Shown: positions 52,503 to 61,065 of the stretch, in pieces | Position numbering within the stretch: position 1 is the stretch's first letter | Layout of the letters: every line of letters starts with the position of its first letter | NCBI RefSeq assembly: GCF_005280735.1 | Contig: NZ_CP040077.1 | Location: 992,001 to 1,056,000, forward strand | DNA from: Trinickia violacea | GTDB lineage: Bacteria; Pseudomonadota; Gammaproteobacteria; Burkholderiales; Burkholderiaceae | DNA length: 64,000 bases | Reading direction: 5' to 3' | Notes under the pieces: model-generated | The model's input: only the letters and a program-made list of their open reading frames with translations | The model's database searches: none | Told to the model about the DNA's origin: nothing | Translations under genes and position numbers: made by a program

Positions 52503-53816
52503 ATGAGCATTCATCAAGCAGAAGACCTCGGCGTGTTGCGCTTCATCACCGCGGGCAGCGTCGACGACGGCAAGAGCACGTTGATCGGGCGCTTGCTGTA
52601 CGACAGCAAGGCCGTGCTGTCGGATCAGTTGTCGGCGATCTCGCGCGCGAAGAACAAGCGCACGGCCGGCGACGAGATCGACCTCTCGCTGTTGACCGAC
52701 GGCCTCGAAGCCGAGCGCGAGCAAGGCATCACGATCGACGTCGCGTATCGCTACTTCGCCACCGCCAAGCGCAAGTTCATCATCGCCGATACGCCGGGCC
52801 ACGAGCAGTACACGCGCAACATGGTGACGGGCGCGTCGACGGCGCACGCGGCGATCATCCTCGTCGACGCGACACGCGTCACGTTCGAGAACGGCGCCGC
52901 CGTGCTCCTGCCGCAGACCAAGCGCCACAGCGCGATCGTCAAGCTGCTCGGCCTGCAGCACGTGATCGTCGCGATCAACAAGATGGACCTCGTCGAGTAC
53001 AGCGAAACGCGCTTCAACGAGATTCGCGATGCGTACGTCGAATTGGCGCGCCAGCTGGGTCTCGCCGGCGTGCGCTTCGTGCCGGTGTCGGCATTGAAGG
53101 GCGACAACATCGTGACGGCGAGCGAGCGCATGCCGTGGTATGCGGGCGAGCCGCTGCTCGACGTGCTCGAGGCGCTGCCGGTCGAACCGGCCGCAAGCCA
53201 CACGCTGCGTTTCCCGGTGCAATGGGTCGCGCGTCAGGACGGCAGCCAGGCCGACGACTTCCGCGGCTACATGGGCCGCGTCGAAGCGGGTGAAGTGAAG
53301 GTGGGCGACACCATTGTCGTGCTGCCGGCCAACCGCGAAGCGACGGTCGAGGAAATCATCGCGCCGGTGCCGGGCGGCACCGCGCAAGTCGATCGCGCGT
53401 TCGCGGGCCAGACCGTGACGATTCGCCTGGCGCAAGACGTCGACGTCTCGCGCGGCGATACCTTCGTGCTGCGCGAGCACGCGCCGCAACCGGCGAAGAA
53501 GCTCGACGCGGACCTCTGCTGGTTCGACGAGGAGCCGCTCTCGACGCAGCGCAAGTACCTGCTCAAGCAAACGACGAACACCGTGTTCGCCCGGATCGGC
53601 GCGATCAAGGAAGTGCTCGACGTGCATACGCTCTCGCACACGGGCGATGTGCACAACCTCAAGATGAACGACATCGGCCGCGTCTCGCTGACGCTGCAAA
53701 AGCCGATCGTCTGCGATGCGTACGACGCGCATCCCGGCACGGGCGCGTTCGTGCTGATCGACGAGGCGACGCACCATACCGTGGCGGCGGGGATGATTCG
53801 CGCGTACTCCGCGTGA
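52503..53816 (+). CDS. cysN: Sulfate adenylyltransferase subunit 1 (GTPase)
   Basis: A 437-residue EF-Tu-like GTPase. G1 is GSVDDGKSTLIGRLLYDSK, G3 is DTPGHEQYTRNMVTGAS, G4 is INKMDLVEY. GTP hydrolysis drives CysD. The length shows a CysN without the C-terminal APS kinase domain of CysNC, consistent with an APS reductase route. It follows cysD closely. Confidence 0.95.
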   Translation: MSIHQAEDLGVLRFITAGSVDDGKSTLIGRLLYDSKAVLSDQLSAISRAKNKRTAGDEIDLSLLTDGLEAEREQGITIDVAYRYFATAKRKFIIADTPGHEQYTRNMVTGASTAHAAIILVDATRVTFENGAAVLLPQTKRHSAIVKLLGLQHVIVAINKMDLVEYSETRFNEIRDAYVELARQLGLAGVRFVPVSALKGDNIVTASERMPWYAGEPLLDVLEALPVEPAASHTLRFPVQWVARQDGSQADDFRGYMGRVEAGEVKVGDTIVVLPANREATVEEIIAPVPGGTAQVDRAFAGQTVTIRLAQDVDVSRGDTFVLREHAPQPAKKLDADLCWFDEEPLSTQRKYLLKQTTNTVFARIGAIKEVLDVHTLSHTGDVHNLKMNDIGRVSLTLQKPIVCDAYDAHPGTGAFVLIDEATHHTVAAGMIRAYSA

Positions 53817-53895
53817 AGCGCAGCGATCGATCGGTTTGGCACGCATTGGCAAACGTCGGCACAATTCGGGTTTAGACCGTAGACCAACGGGACGA

Positions 53896-54669
53896 ATGCA
53901 AATGGGCAAGGTGTATCTGATCGGAGCGGGGCCGGGCGCGGCGGATCTCATTACCGTGCGCGGCGCGCGCCTCCTGGCGCAGGCGGAGGTGGTGCTGCAC
54001 GACGCGCTCGTCGAGCCCGAGATGCTCGACTACGCGCCGCACGCGCGCAAGATCGCGGTCGGCAAGCGCTGCGGCAAGCGTTCGACCGCGCAGCAATTCA
54101 TCAACAAGCAAATCGTCGATGCCGCGCGCGAGCACGCCGTGGTGGTGCGCCTGAAGGGCGGCGACCCGATGCTGTTCGGCCGCGCGGACGAAGAGATGCG
54201 GGCACTCGAAGAAGCCGGCATCGACTATGAAATCGTGCCGGGCATCACGGCGGCGCTCGCGAGCGCGGCGGCGATCAAGCGTTCGCTCACGCTGCGCGGC
54301 GTGTCGCGCAGCGTCGCGCTCGCCACGCATAGCCGTGCAGCCGACACCGAAGCGATTCGCGAGCAGGTGAACGCCGATTCGCTGGTCTTCTACATGGGCC
54401 GCGACAGCGCGCCCGATATCGCGCAGCAACTGATCGACGCGGGCCGCGCGGGCTCGACGCCCGTCGCGATCGTCGAGGCGTGCAGCACGCCGCGCGAGCG
54501 CATGCTGACGCTCACGCTCGAAGCGCTTGCGATGGGCGAGGCGCAGTTGTGGCTCGATCCGGCGCAGCCGAGCTTGCTGATGATAGGCGACGCATTTGCC
54601 GAGCGCGCTAGTGCCAGTGCCGGCACGAAGGAAGATGAGGCGCGCGCGGGGATGCTGCACGCGGCTTGA
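53896..54669 (+). CDS. cobA: Uroporphyrinogen-III C-methyltransferase
   Basis: A 257-residue SUMT. GKVYLIGAGPGAADLITVRGARLL is the SAM-binding start, VVVRLKGGDPMLFGRADEEM and VPGITAALASAAAIKRSLTLRGVSRSVALATHS are family motifs. It methylates uroporphyrinogen III at C2 and C7 to precorrin-2, leading to the sirohaem that CysI needs. It is the SUMT half only; the CysG-type oxidase/chelatase half is missing and a CbiX-type chelatase gene lies next on the opposite strand. Start at 53896 or 53902. Confidence 0.92.
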   Translation: MQMGKVYLIGAGPGAADLITVRGARLLAQAEVVLHDALVEPEMLDYAPHARKIAVGKRCGKRSTAQQFINKQIVDAAREHAVVVRLKGGDPMLFGRADEEMRALEEAGIDYEIVPGITAALASAAAIKRSLTLRGVSRSVALATHSRAADTEAIREQVNADSLVFYMGRDSAPDIAQQLIDAGRAGSTPVAIVEACSTPRERMLTLTLEALAMGEAQLWLDPAQPSLLMIGDAFAERASASAGTKEDEARAGMLHAA

Positions 54670-54753
54670 GCGAACGCGCTCGATGTGTCATGAAGCTCGG
54701 GTGATATCTGCCGCAGCGCAACGGGCGGCAGACGCGCGCCTAGTCTGTCGGAC

Positions 54754-55143
54754 CTAGCCTGCGTTTCCCGCTTCCTGCAGGCAATACTGGACGATGGCGT
54801 CGAGCACGGCGTCGTCTTCACCCGCCGCCCCCGCGCAACGAATCTCCACCCCCGGATGTGCCGCCCGGCACACGTCGATCACGTTCGGCAGATCGCGCCG
54901 GACATGTCCTCCTTGACCGAAGAACACTGGTACGACCGTAATCTCGACGCAGCCCCCTGCCACCTGCTCGGCAATCGCCGTGGGCAAGTCCGGCGTCATC
55001 AGTTCGAGAAACGCGAGCGACACCGGCCCCGCCGTGGCTCCGCGCGCCGCGCGCAGCTTGGCGGCGAGCCGCTCGAACGGCTCGGCCCAGCGCGGATCGC
55101 GTGCGCCGTGGCCGAACAGGACGATGCCGTGCGTGCCCATCAT
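54754..55143 (-). CDS. cbiX: CbiX-type sirohydrochlorin chelatase
   Basis: A 129-residue short CbiX. GIVLFGHGARDPRWAEPFERLA carries the first metal-site histidine and VEITVVPVFFGQGGHVRRDLPNVID the second. It inserts iron (or cobalt) into sirohydrochlorin. The single-domain size matches the short CbiX(S) type. It converges with cobA, and together they supply sirohaem to sulfite reductase. Start at 55143 or the next codon. Confidence 0.88.
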   Translation of the reverse strand: MMGTHGIVLFGHGARDPRWAEPFERLAAKLRAARGATAGPVSLAFLELMTPDLPTAIAEQVAGGCVEITVVPVFFGQGGHVRRDLPNVIDVCRAAHPGVEIRCAGAAGEDDAVLDAIVQYCLQEAGNAG

Positions 55144-55180
55144 GTGCTCCTCTCGCTGCAGACGTTGCCTGCAACGCGCG

Positions 55181-56329
55181 CTAGTGCCGGTCCACCCATT
55201 TCAAGCCGACGAGCCCGAGCACCAGGTAAATCAGGCCGGGCGTCGCCGCCGTAATCGGCGCGGGCCAGGTATTCAACGTGCCGATGTGCGAGAAGAGCGT
55301 GTTGAACAACTGGAAGCTCATGCCGAGCATGATGCCGCCGAACACCTTCACGCCGACCACGCCCGCGCGCGTATGGAGATACGCGAACGGCAGCGAAAGC
55401 ACCAGCATCACGAGCACCGCGAACGGGTAGAGCAGCTTCTTCCAGAGCGCGATCTCGTAGCGCTGCGTATCCTGATGGTTCTCCGTCAAGTGCTGGATGT
55501 AGCGGAACAGATTGAACATCGACATCCGATCCGGCGACACCAGCAGCACCGACAGAATCTGCGGCGTCAGCTCCGAGCGCAGCGAGTATTCGGGCACGAC
55601 GATCTGATTTGCGCGATAGACGGGGTTGAGCGCATCGGCCGGCTTGCCGTTCGCCGGCGCGATATCGGTCAACTGCGTATCGGTCACGCCGGTGAGCAGC
55701 CAATGCCCCGGCGACTGGTAGCGGCCCGTTTCTGCGATCCGCACGTTCGACAGACGGAACTTCGAATCGAACTCGTAGATGCGCACGTTGCTGATCGTCG
55801 AATCGGGCATCAGCTTGCCGACGTTGACGAAGCGCGTGACCTGCTCGCCGTCCTCGCGCTGGCTGAGCGTGTCTTTCACCCACACGCCCGATTCGAAGTT
55901 GGTCGACACGGCCGAGCCGAGCGCTTCGAGCCGCACTCGCTCCGAAAGCTGATCGGTGTACGGGCCGACCACTTCACCGATGAAGTACGTGACCGCCACG
56001 AGCGGAATGCCGATCTTCAAGAGCGAGCGCAGCGCCTGCCCAGTGGACAGTCCCGAGACGCGAAAGATCGTGTACTCGGAGTTCGCGGCCATCTGAGCGA
56101 ACACATAGATCGCGCTGATCAGCGCCGCGACCGGAATGATTTCGTAGAAGCGCGACGGCGTCTGCAAGCCGACGCGCAGCACCGCGTAGCCGAACTTGTA
56201 ATTGCCCTGGCCGACCGTGTTCAGCTCGTTGATGAGGTCGAAGAAGAAGAACAGGCCCGAGAACGCGAACAGGATGAAGACAAACGCGATGTAGACCTGA
56301 CGCGCGAAGTACTTTTCGTAGATACGCAT
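55181..56329 (-). CDS. lptG: LptG, LPS export permease
   Basis: A 382-residue permease with three helices at each end around a periplasmic jellyroll. It starts MRIYEKYFARQVYIAFVFILFAFSGLFFFFDLINEL and carries PVAALISAIYVFAQMAANSEYTIFRVSGLS, the cytoplasmic coupling part. It forms the LptB2FG complex that extracts lipopolysaccharide from the inner membrane. lptF lies just upstream with 3 bases between them, in the same direction. The ATPase LptB is not here, as is usual. Confidence 0.93.
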   Translation of the reverse strand: MRIYEKYFARQVYIAFVFILFAFSGLFFFFDLINELNTVGQGNYKFGYAVLRVGLQTPSRFYEIIPVAALISAIYVFAQMAANSEYTIFRVSGLSTGQALRSLLKIGIPLVAVTYFIGEVVGPYTDQLSERVRLEALGSAVSTNFESGVWVKDTLSQREDGEQVTRFVNVGKLMPDSTISNVRIYEFDSKFRLSNVRIAETGRYQSPGHWLLTGVTDTQLTDIAPANGKPADALNPVYRANQIVVPEYSLRSELTPQILSVLLVSPDRMSMFNLFRYIQHLTENHQDTQRYEIALWKKLLYPFAVLVMLVLSLPFAYLHTRAGVVGVKVFGGIMLGMSFQLFNTLFSHIGTLNTWPAPITAATPGLIYLVLGLVGLKWVDRH

Positions 56330-56332
56330 GTG

Positions 56333-57430
56333 TCAGGCCCCTTGCGAGCGCGTGAACATCGCGCGCGAAATCAGCGGCCGGTTGCGCACGCGCAGCCAGA
56401 ACAGGAACACGACGAGCGCCGCGATGACGATGTGCAGGCCGACCAGGCCCACCGCGAACGACAGCTTGCCTTGCTCGATATACGACTGGACGATGTTGAG
56501 CAGGTTCGAGTACGTGAAGAAGATCAGGACGGCCATCACCAGGTTGATCGTGCGTCCGCGGCGCGGGTTCTGGTAGGCGAGCGGAATGCCCAGCAGCATC
56601 AGGTTGATCGCCATCAGCGGCAGGCCCGTGCGCCACGCGAATTCGGCGAGCTTGTCGGGGTTCGGATGGCGGAACAGGGCGGGCGTGGACATGCCGCGCG
56701 TCGTCTGCTGATTCACGACCGGCGTGCTCGTGATCTTCACGCCGTAACGCTCGAACTCCATGATGCGGAAATCGGGCTTGCCGGGCTCGCCATCGTAGCG
56801 GCGGCCGTTATCGAGCACGACGAAGCGGTCGCCGTTCTTCATCGTTTCAGTGTGGCCGCGGTTCGACACGACCACGTTGACCTTGCCGTTCTCGGTGCTC
56901 GTCACGAAGACGTTTTCGACGCGGCTCTGGTCGGGTGTCATCTTCTCGATGAAGAACACGCGATGGCTGGCGGGCGATTCGCGGAACTGGCCCGCCGCCA
57001 GCAGGGAAACTTCGTCGCGCTGCTGGAAGCGCTCGCGGATCAGCTTGCTCTGCGCGTTCGACCACGGCCAGCCGACGTACGCGAAGAACGCGACGAGCAG
57101 GATGATCGGCGCGGAAAACGTCGCGATCGGTTTGATGAAGCGCACGAGGCTCACGCCGGAGGCGAGCCAGACCACCATTTCGGAGTCGCGGTACCAGCGC
57201 GTGAGCACGAAGAGGATCGAGACGAACAGCGTGACGACGAGCATCACGGCGAGATAGCCGATGATCTGCAGGCCGATCAGCACGACGACGTCCTTCGGAT
57301 CGACCTCGCCGGACGCGGCGAAGCCGACGATGCGGATCATCAGCGTCGTCAGGAAGATGGTGAGCAGCACCATGAATACGGCACCGGCCGTATACGCGAG
57401 TTCTCGCTGCAGGGAGCGTTCGAAAATCAT
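56333..57430 (-). CDS. lptF: LptF, LPS export permease
   Basis: A 365-residue permease. It begins MIFERSLQRELAYTAGAVFMVLLTIFLTT and has RWYRDSEMVVWLASGVSLVRFIKP as the coupling helix segment. The periplasmic jellyroll (140-260) includes VNVVVSNRGHTETM, and three C-terminal helices follow. It pairs with LptG. I take the ATG at 57430 since the protein then starts at the normal LptF N-terminus; a longer reading would add 21 unrelated residues. Divergent from pepA. Confidence 0.93.
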   Translation of the reverse strand: MIFERSLQRELAYTAGAVFMVLLTIFLTTLMIRIVGFAASGEVDPKDVVVLIGLQIIGYLAVMLVVTLFVSILFVLTRWYRDSEMVVWLASGVSLVRFIKPIATFSAPIILLVAFFAYVGWPWSNAQSKLIRERFQQRDEVSLLAAGQFRESPASHRVFFIEKMTPDQSRVENVFVTSTENGKVNVVVSNRGHTETMKNGDRFVVLDNGRRYDGEPGKPDFRIMEFERYGVKITSTPVVNQQTTRGMSTPALFRHPNPDKLAEFAWRTGLPLMAINLMLLGIPLAYQNPRRGRTINLVMAVLIFFTYSNLLNIVQSYIEQGKLSFAVGLVGLHIVIAALVVFLFWLRVRNRPLISRAMFTRSQGA

Positions 57431-57569
57431 TCTTGAGGCAGAGTGGGCGGGGTGCCAGACGTTGCAATAAAGGCGATTGGAACGCCTCGCCAACTTCCGT
57501 CGCGGGAAAAATAGCGGATAATTGCGGCTTTCATCCTAAGCCTAGATATTTTATCCGAGGACAAGCGCG

Positions 57570-59081
57570 ATGGACTTTAGCATAAAAGCCTGTGATTGGA
57601 CCAAGGGCACAACCAACGTGTTCCTGACCGGGAAATCCGACTGTATCGTGCTCGGCATCTTCGAGTCGCAGACCCTTTCGGGCGCGGCGCTCGAAATCGA
57701 TACCGCGACCAAGGGCCTCATCACCCGCATCATCAAGGCGGGCGACATGGACGGCAAGAGCGGTACTACGTTGTTTTTGCACGAAGTTTCCGGCATCGGG
57801 GCCTCGCGCGTCCTGCTGGTGGGCTTGGGCAAGCAGGATGCTTTCGGACAAAAGGCTTACGGCGAGGCCGTGCGCGCCGCGTGGCGCGCGCTGCTCGGCA
57901 CCAAGGTCGTCCAGGTCACGTTCACGCTCGCGCAACTGCCGGTGCAGGAGCGTTCGGCCGACTGGGCCGTGCGTGCCGCGATCCTCGCGCTGCGCGGCGA
58001 GACCTATAAGTTCACCCAGATGAAGAGCAAGCCCGAGGCCACGCAGCGGGCCTTGAAGCGCATCGTCTTCAGCATCGACACCGCCGACGAGAAGGCCGCC
58101 AAGGTCGCCGCGAAGCAGGGCGTCGCGCTCGCGAACGGCATCGACTTGACGCGCGACCTCGGCAACCTGCCGGGCAACGTCTGCACGCCGACCTACCTCG
58201 CGAACACCGCGAAGAAGCTCGCGAAGGACTGGAAGCTCAAGGTCGAGGTGCTCGGCGAGAAGCAGCTCGAAGCGCTCAAGATGGGCTCGTTCCTGTCGGT
58301 GACGAAAGGTTCGGTCGAGCCGGCGCAGTTCATCGTGCTGCAGTATCAGGGCGGCGCGGCGAAGGCGGCGCCTGTGGTGCTGGTCGGCAAGGGCATCACG
58401 TTCGACACCGGCGGTATTTCGCTCAAGCCCGGCGAGGGCATGGACGAGATGAAGTACGACATGTGCGGCGCCGGCTCGGTGCTCGGCACGCTGCGCGCGG
58501 TCGCCGAAATGGGCTTGAAGATCAACGTGGTCGGCATCATCCCGACCTGCGAGAACATGCCCAACGGCAACGCGACGAAGCCGGGCGACATCGTCACGAG
58601 CATGGCCGGTCTCACGATCGAAGTGCTCAACACCGACGCCGAAGGCCGCCTGATCCTGTGCGATGCGCTGACCTACGCCGAGCGCTTCAAGCCGGCCGCC
58701 GTGATCGACATCGCGACGCTGACGGGCGCCTGCATCATCGCGCTCGGCCACCACAACAGCGCCCTGTACTCGAAGGACGATGCGCTTGCGGGCGAGTTGC
58801 TCGACGCGTCGCGCGAGGCGTCGGACCCGGCTTGGCGCATGCCGCTCGACGAGGAATACCACGAGCAGCTGAAGTCGAATTTTGCGGATCTCGCGAACAT
58901 CGGCGGCCGTCCGGCGGGCAGCGTGACGGCGGCGTGCTTCCTGTCGCGCTTCACCGAAGCGTACCCGTGGGCGCACCTCGACATCGCCGGCACGGCGTGG
59001 AAGAGCGGCGCAGCGAAGGGCGCGACGGGGCGTCCGGTGCCGCTGCTCGCGCAGTTCCTGATCGACCGCGCCGCGCAATGA
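57570..59081 (+). CDS. pepA: Leucyl aminopeptidase PepA (M17)
   Basis: A 503-residue cytosolic aminopeptidase. The catalytic domain shows VGKGITFDTGGISLKPGEGMDEMKYDMCGAGS with the zinc-binding lysine and aspartates, and NTDAEGRLILCDALTYAE, the M17 signature. It removes N-terminal residues, mainly leucine, and in some bacteria also binds DNA. Divergent from lptF with about 140 bases between starts. Its stop is followed by about 55 bases and then four tandem palindromic repeats. Confidence 0.95.
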   Translation: MDFSIKACDWTKGTTNVFLTGKSDCIVLGIFESQTLSGAALEIDTATKGLITRIIKAGDMDGKSGTTLFLHEVSGIGASRVLLVGLGKQDAFGQKAYGEAVRAAWRALLGTKVVQVTFTLAQLPVQERSADWAVRAAILALRGETYKFTQMKSKPEATQRALKRIVFSIDTADEKAAKVAAKQGVALANGIDLTRDLGNLPGNVCTPTYLANTAKKLAKDWKLKVEVLGEKQLEALKMGSFLSVTKGSVEPAQFIVLQYQGGAAKAAPVVLVGKGITFDTGGISLKPGEGMDEMKYDMCGAGSVLGTLRAVAEMGLKINVVGIIPTCENMPNGNATKPGDIVTSMAGLTIEVLNTDAEGRLILCDALTYAERFKPAAVIDIATLTGACIIALGHHNSALYSKDDALAGELLDASREASDPAWRMPLDEEYHEQLKSNFADLANIGGRPAGSVTAACFLSRFTEAYPWAHLDIAGTAWKSGAAKGATGRPVPLLAQFLIDRAAQ

Positions 59082-59136
59082 TCGATCGCGGTATCGCTTG
59101 CTGCGTCATCGGCGGCGCCCGTGAGGCGCGCCGCCG

Positions 59137-59340
59137 AGCTTTGCATGGGGCCGGAGTCAGCGCGAAAAGCGCCAACTCCGGATCGGCAGCTTTGCATGGG
59201 ACCGGAGTAAGCGCTAAAAGCGCTAACTCCGGATCGCTAGCTTTGCATGGGACCGGAGTAAGCGCTAAAAGCGCTAACTCCGGATCGCTAGCTTTGCATG
59301 GGACCGGAGTCAGCGCTAAAAGCGCTAACTCCGGATCGCA
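59137..59340. repeat. Four tandem 51-bp palindromic repeat units
   Basis: Units begin at 59137, 59188, 59239 and 59290; each is 51 bases and starts AGCTTTGCATGG. Each contains arms close to ACCGGAGTAAGCGCT and AGCGCTAACTCCGG around an AA loop. Unit 1 is the most diverged (GGCCGGAGTCAGCGCGA). The last unit ends exactly at the base before the holC ATG. As 51 is a multiple of three, open frames pass through on both strands and can produce false repeat peptides. Confidence 0.95.
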
Positions 59341-59757
59341 ATGACGCGGATCGACTTTCATACGAATGTCGGCGATTCGCTGCTGTACGCGTGCCGGCTC
59401 GCCCGCAAGGCTTACCAGGCGGGCCAGCCGCTCGTGGTGCTCGCCGAGCCCGCGCGCCTGCGCGCGTTCGACGAGCGTCTGTGGACGTTCTCGCCGCTCG
59501 ATTTCATTCCCCACTGCATGGCGGACAACGCGCTCGCCAAAGAGACGCCCGTCGTGCTGACGAGCGATCTCGAGAGCGCGCCGCATCATCAGATCCTGCT
59601 GAACCTCGGCGCGACGGTGCCCGCGCAGTTCGCGCGTTTCGAACGCTTGCTCGAAGTGATCGGCAACGCACAAGACGAACTCGTTGCCGGCCGCGAACGC
59701 TATCGTTTCTATCGCGACCGCGGGTATGCTTTGAACAACTATAAGCAAGGCGCCTGA
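59341..59757 (+). CDS. holC: DNA polymerase III chi subunit
   Basis: A 138-residue HolC. MTRIDFHTNVGDSLLYACRLARKAYQAGQPLVVLAEP, LWTFSPLDFIPHCMADN and RYRFYRDRGYALNNYK match the chi fold that links the clamp loader to SSB. The ATG directly follows the fourth 51-bp repeat. The only Shine-Dalgarno-like bases are CGGA inside that repeat, five bases before the ATG, so the start site is built from repeat DNA. Confidence 0.92.
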   Translation: MTRIDFHTNVGDSLLYACRLARKAYQAGQPLVVLAEPARLRAFDERLWTFSPLDFIPHCMADNALAKETPVVLTSDLESAPHHQILLNLGATVPAQFARFERLLEVIGNAQDELVAGRERYRFYRDRGYALNNYKQGA

Positions 59758-59856
59758 CGCTCGAATCGTCTGCCTTTTGGTTGACCTCGCTTGGGCGGGA
59801 TGCGGCACGACGATTGCTGCATCTCCCGTCAGCGCAATCATCGACGGAGTTCACCC

Positions 59857-60960
59857 GTGCCCGATCCCAACGACGACAACGCGTTTCCCGTGCTGACCGA
59901 CGTGCTCGTGCAGGGCAAGCCGGAGCCAAAGCCGGCCGAAGAGAAAAAAGTACCGGCGCCAAGCGGTGAGCCCCTTCCCGATGACGCATCGATTCCGACG
60001 CTCAACGAAGTGCTGACGCCAGGTCTCGCGGGACACGCCCGCAGCGAGGCGCCACGGCCGAAGGAGCCTGCTGCGGAGCCGGGCGCGAGCGCGCCCGCCG
60101 CCGTGCGCGAGCCGGTGCCGGTGCCGGCCGCTACGCCGGATGAAGACTCGTTTCCAGTGTTGACCGACGTGGTCGCGTCCGGCATTGCCGACTGGGCCGC
60201 AAGCGTCGCGGAATCCGATTCCGATGAAGCGGCGGGCAGACACGCCGCGCCTACGCACGAAAGCGCGCCATCGGCTCCGATCGAGCCTGCCGGGCACGAG
60301 GCTGCCGCGCGGGGGATCGCGGCGCACGAGCCCCCCGTTGAGCACGACGCCGACGCGCAAGCCAAGGCGTCGCGCGTACAACCGGAGGCGAGCGCATCGC
60401 ATGCCGCCGCCGAAGTCGTCGAGGGTGCGCCGGCCTCGCCCGTTGCCGCCGATGAGGAAGACAAACCGGCGCCTGCGGACGAAGCCCACGCTCATCACCA
60501 CACAGGGCGCAGCAGCCATCACGCCAAGTCGCAGACGCAGCCCGAGGAGACGCACGACGAGGACGAGCAGACCGAAACGCATCGCGCGAAATCTCACGCG
60601 CAACACGCGTCCACGGACGAGCAACATGTGGAAACGCCTGCTCACCATCGCACCAAGTCACACCGCGCGACGGCTCATTCGAAGGCCCATCACCCGGACG
60701 ATGCGCATGACGTTGCCGTCACGGCGTTGGACGCGGACATCATCGCAGAGCGCCTGCGCGGACGTTTTGCGAGCTATCTGATGGGCGAGGGGCGCGGCTT
60801 CATCGAGGCGCGCTGCCGCGACGCGCTGCAGGACCAGACGAATTGGCTCGTGAACCAGATCACGCGCGAAGTCGCGTTGGCGCTCGAAGTGGAAGTGGCG
60901 GGCTGGGTTCGCGAAGCGGTGCGGGAAGCGCTCGCGAAGCACGCCGATAACGCTTCTTGA
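59857..60960 (+). CDS. DUF2486 family protein
   Basis: A 367-residue low-complexity protein. Three short repeats lie in the first 120 residues: AFPVLTDVLV, SIPTLNEVL and SFPVLTDVVA. Residues 130-290 are rich in alanine, proline, glutamate and especially histidine (EAHAHHHTGRSSHHAK). The last 65 residues form a structured helical end (ADIIAERLRGRFASYLMGEGRGFIEARCRDALQDQTNWLVNQITREVALALEVEVAGWVREAV). The start codon is GTG, preceded by CGGAG. It is the gene normally found after holC in Burkholderia. Function unknown. Confidence 0.82.
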   Translation: MPDPNDDNAFPVLTDVLVQGKPEPKPAEEKKVPAPSGEPLPDDASIPTLNEVLTPGLAGHARSEAPRPKEPAAEPGASAPAAVREPVPVPAATPDEDSFPVLTDVVASGIADWAASVAESDSDEAAGRHAAPTHESAPSAPIEPAGHEAAARGIAAHEPPVEHDADAQAKASRVQPEASASHAAAEVVEGAPASPVAADEEDKPAPADEAHAHHHTGRSSHHAKSQTQPEETHDEDEQTETHRAKSHAQHASTDEQHVETPAHHRTKSHRATAHSKAHHPDDAHDVAVTALDADIIAERLRGRFASYLMGEGRGFIEARCRDALQDQTNWLVNQITREVALALEVEVAGWVREAVREALAKHADNAS

Positions 60961-61065
60961 GCTGATTTCAGCGTCTTTATTTCAGCGTCCTCATTTCAGT
61001 CATTACCCAGGCGGCGAGCGCGTCGTTTGCTTTTTTCACCATCGCTCGCCGTCGCTGAAAGACCC

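Noticed and set aside
59137..59340. CRISPR array
   Set aside because: The units are directly joined with no unique spacers and no cas genes are present. They are tandem palindromic repeats.
58463..59344. Long plus-strand frame ending in four repeats of a 17-residue unit
   Set aside because: The repeat peptide is only the translation of the 51-bp DNA repeats, and the rest overlaps pepA in the wrong frame.
58951..59841. Long minus-strand frame with repeated ALLALTPVPCKA
   Set aside because: Again a translation of the tandem repeats, antisense to holC and the end of pepA.
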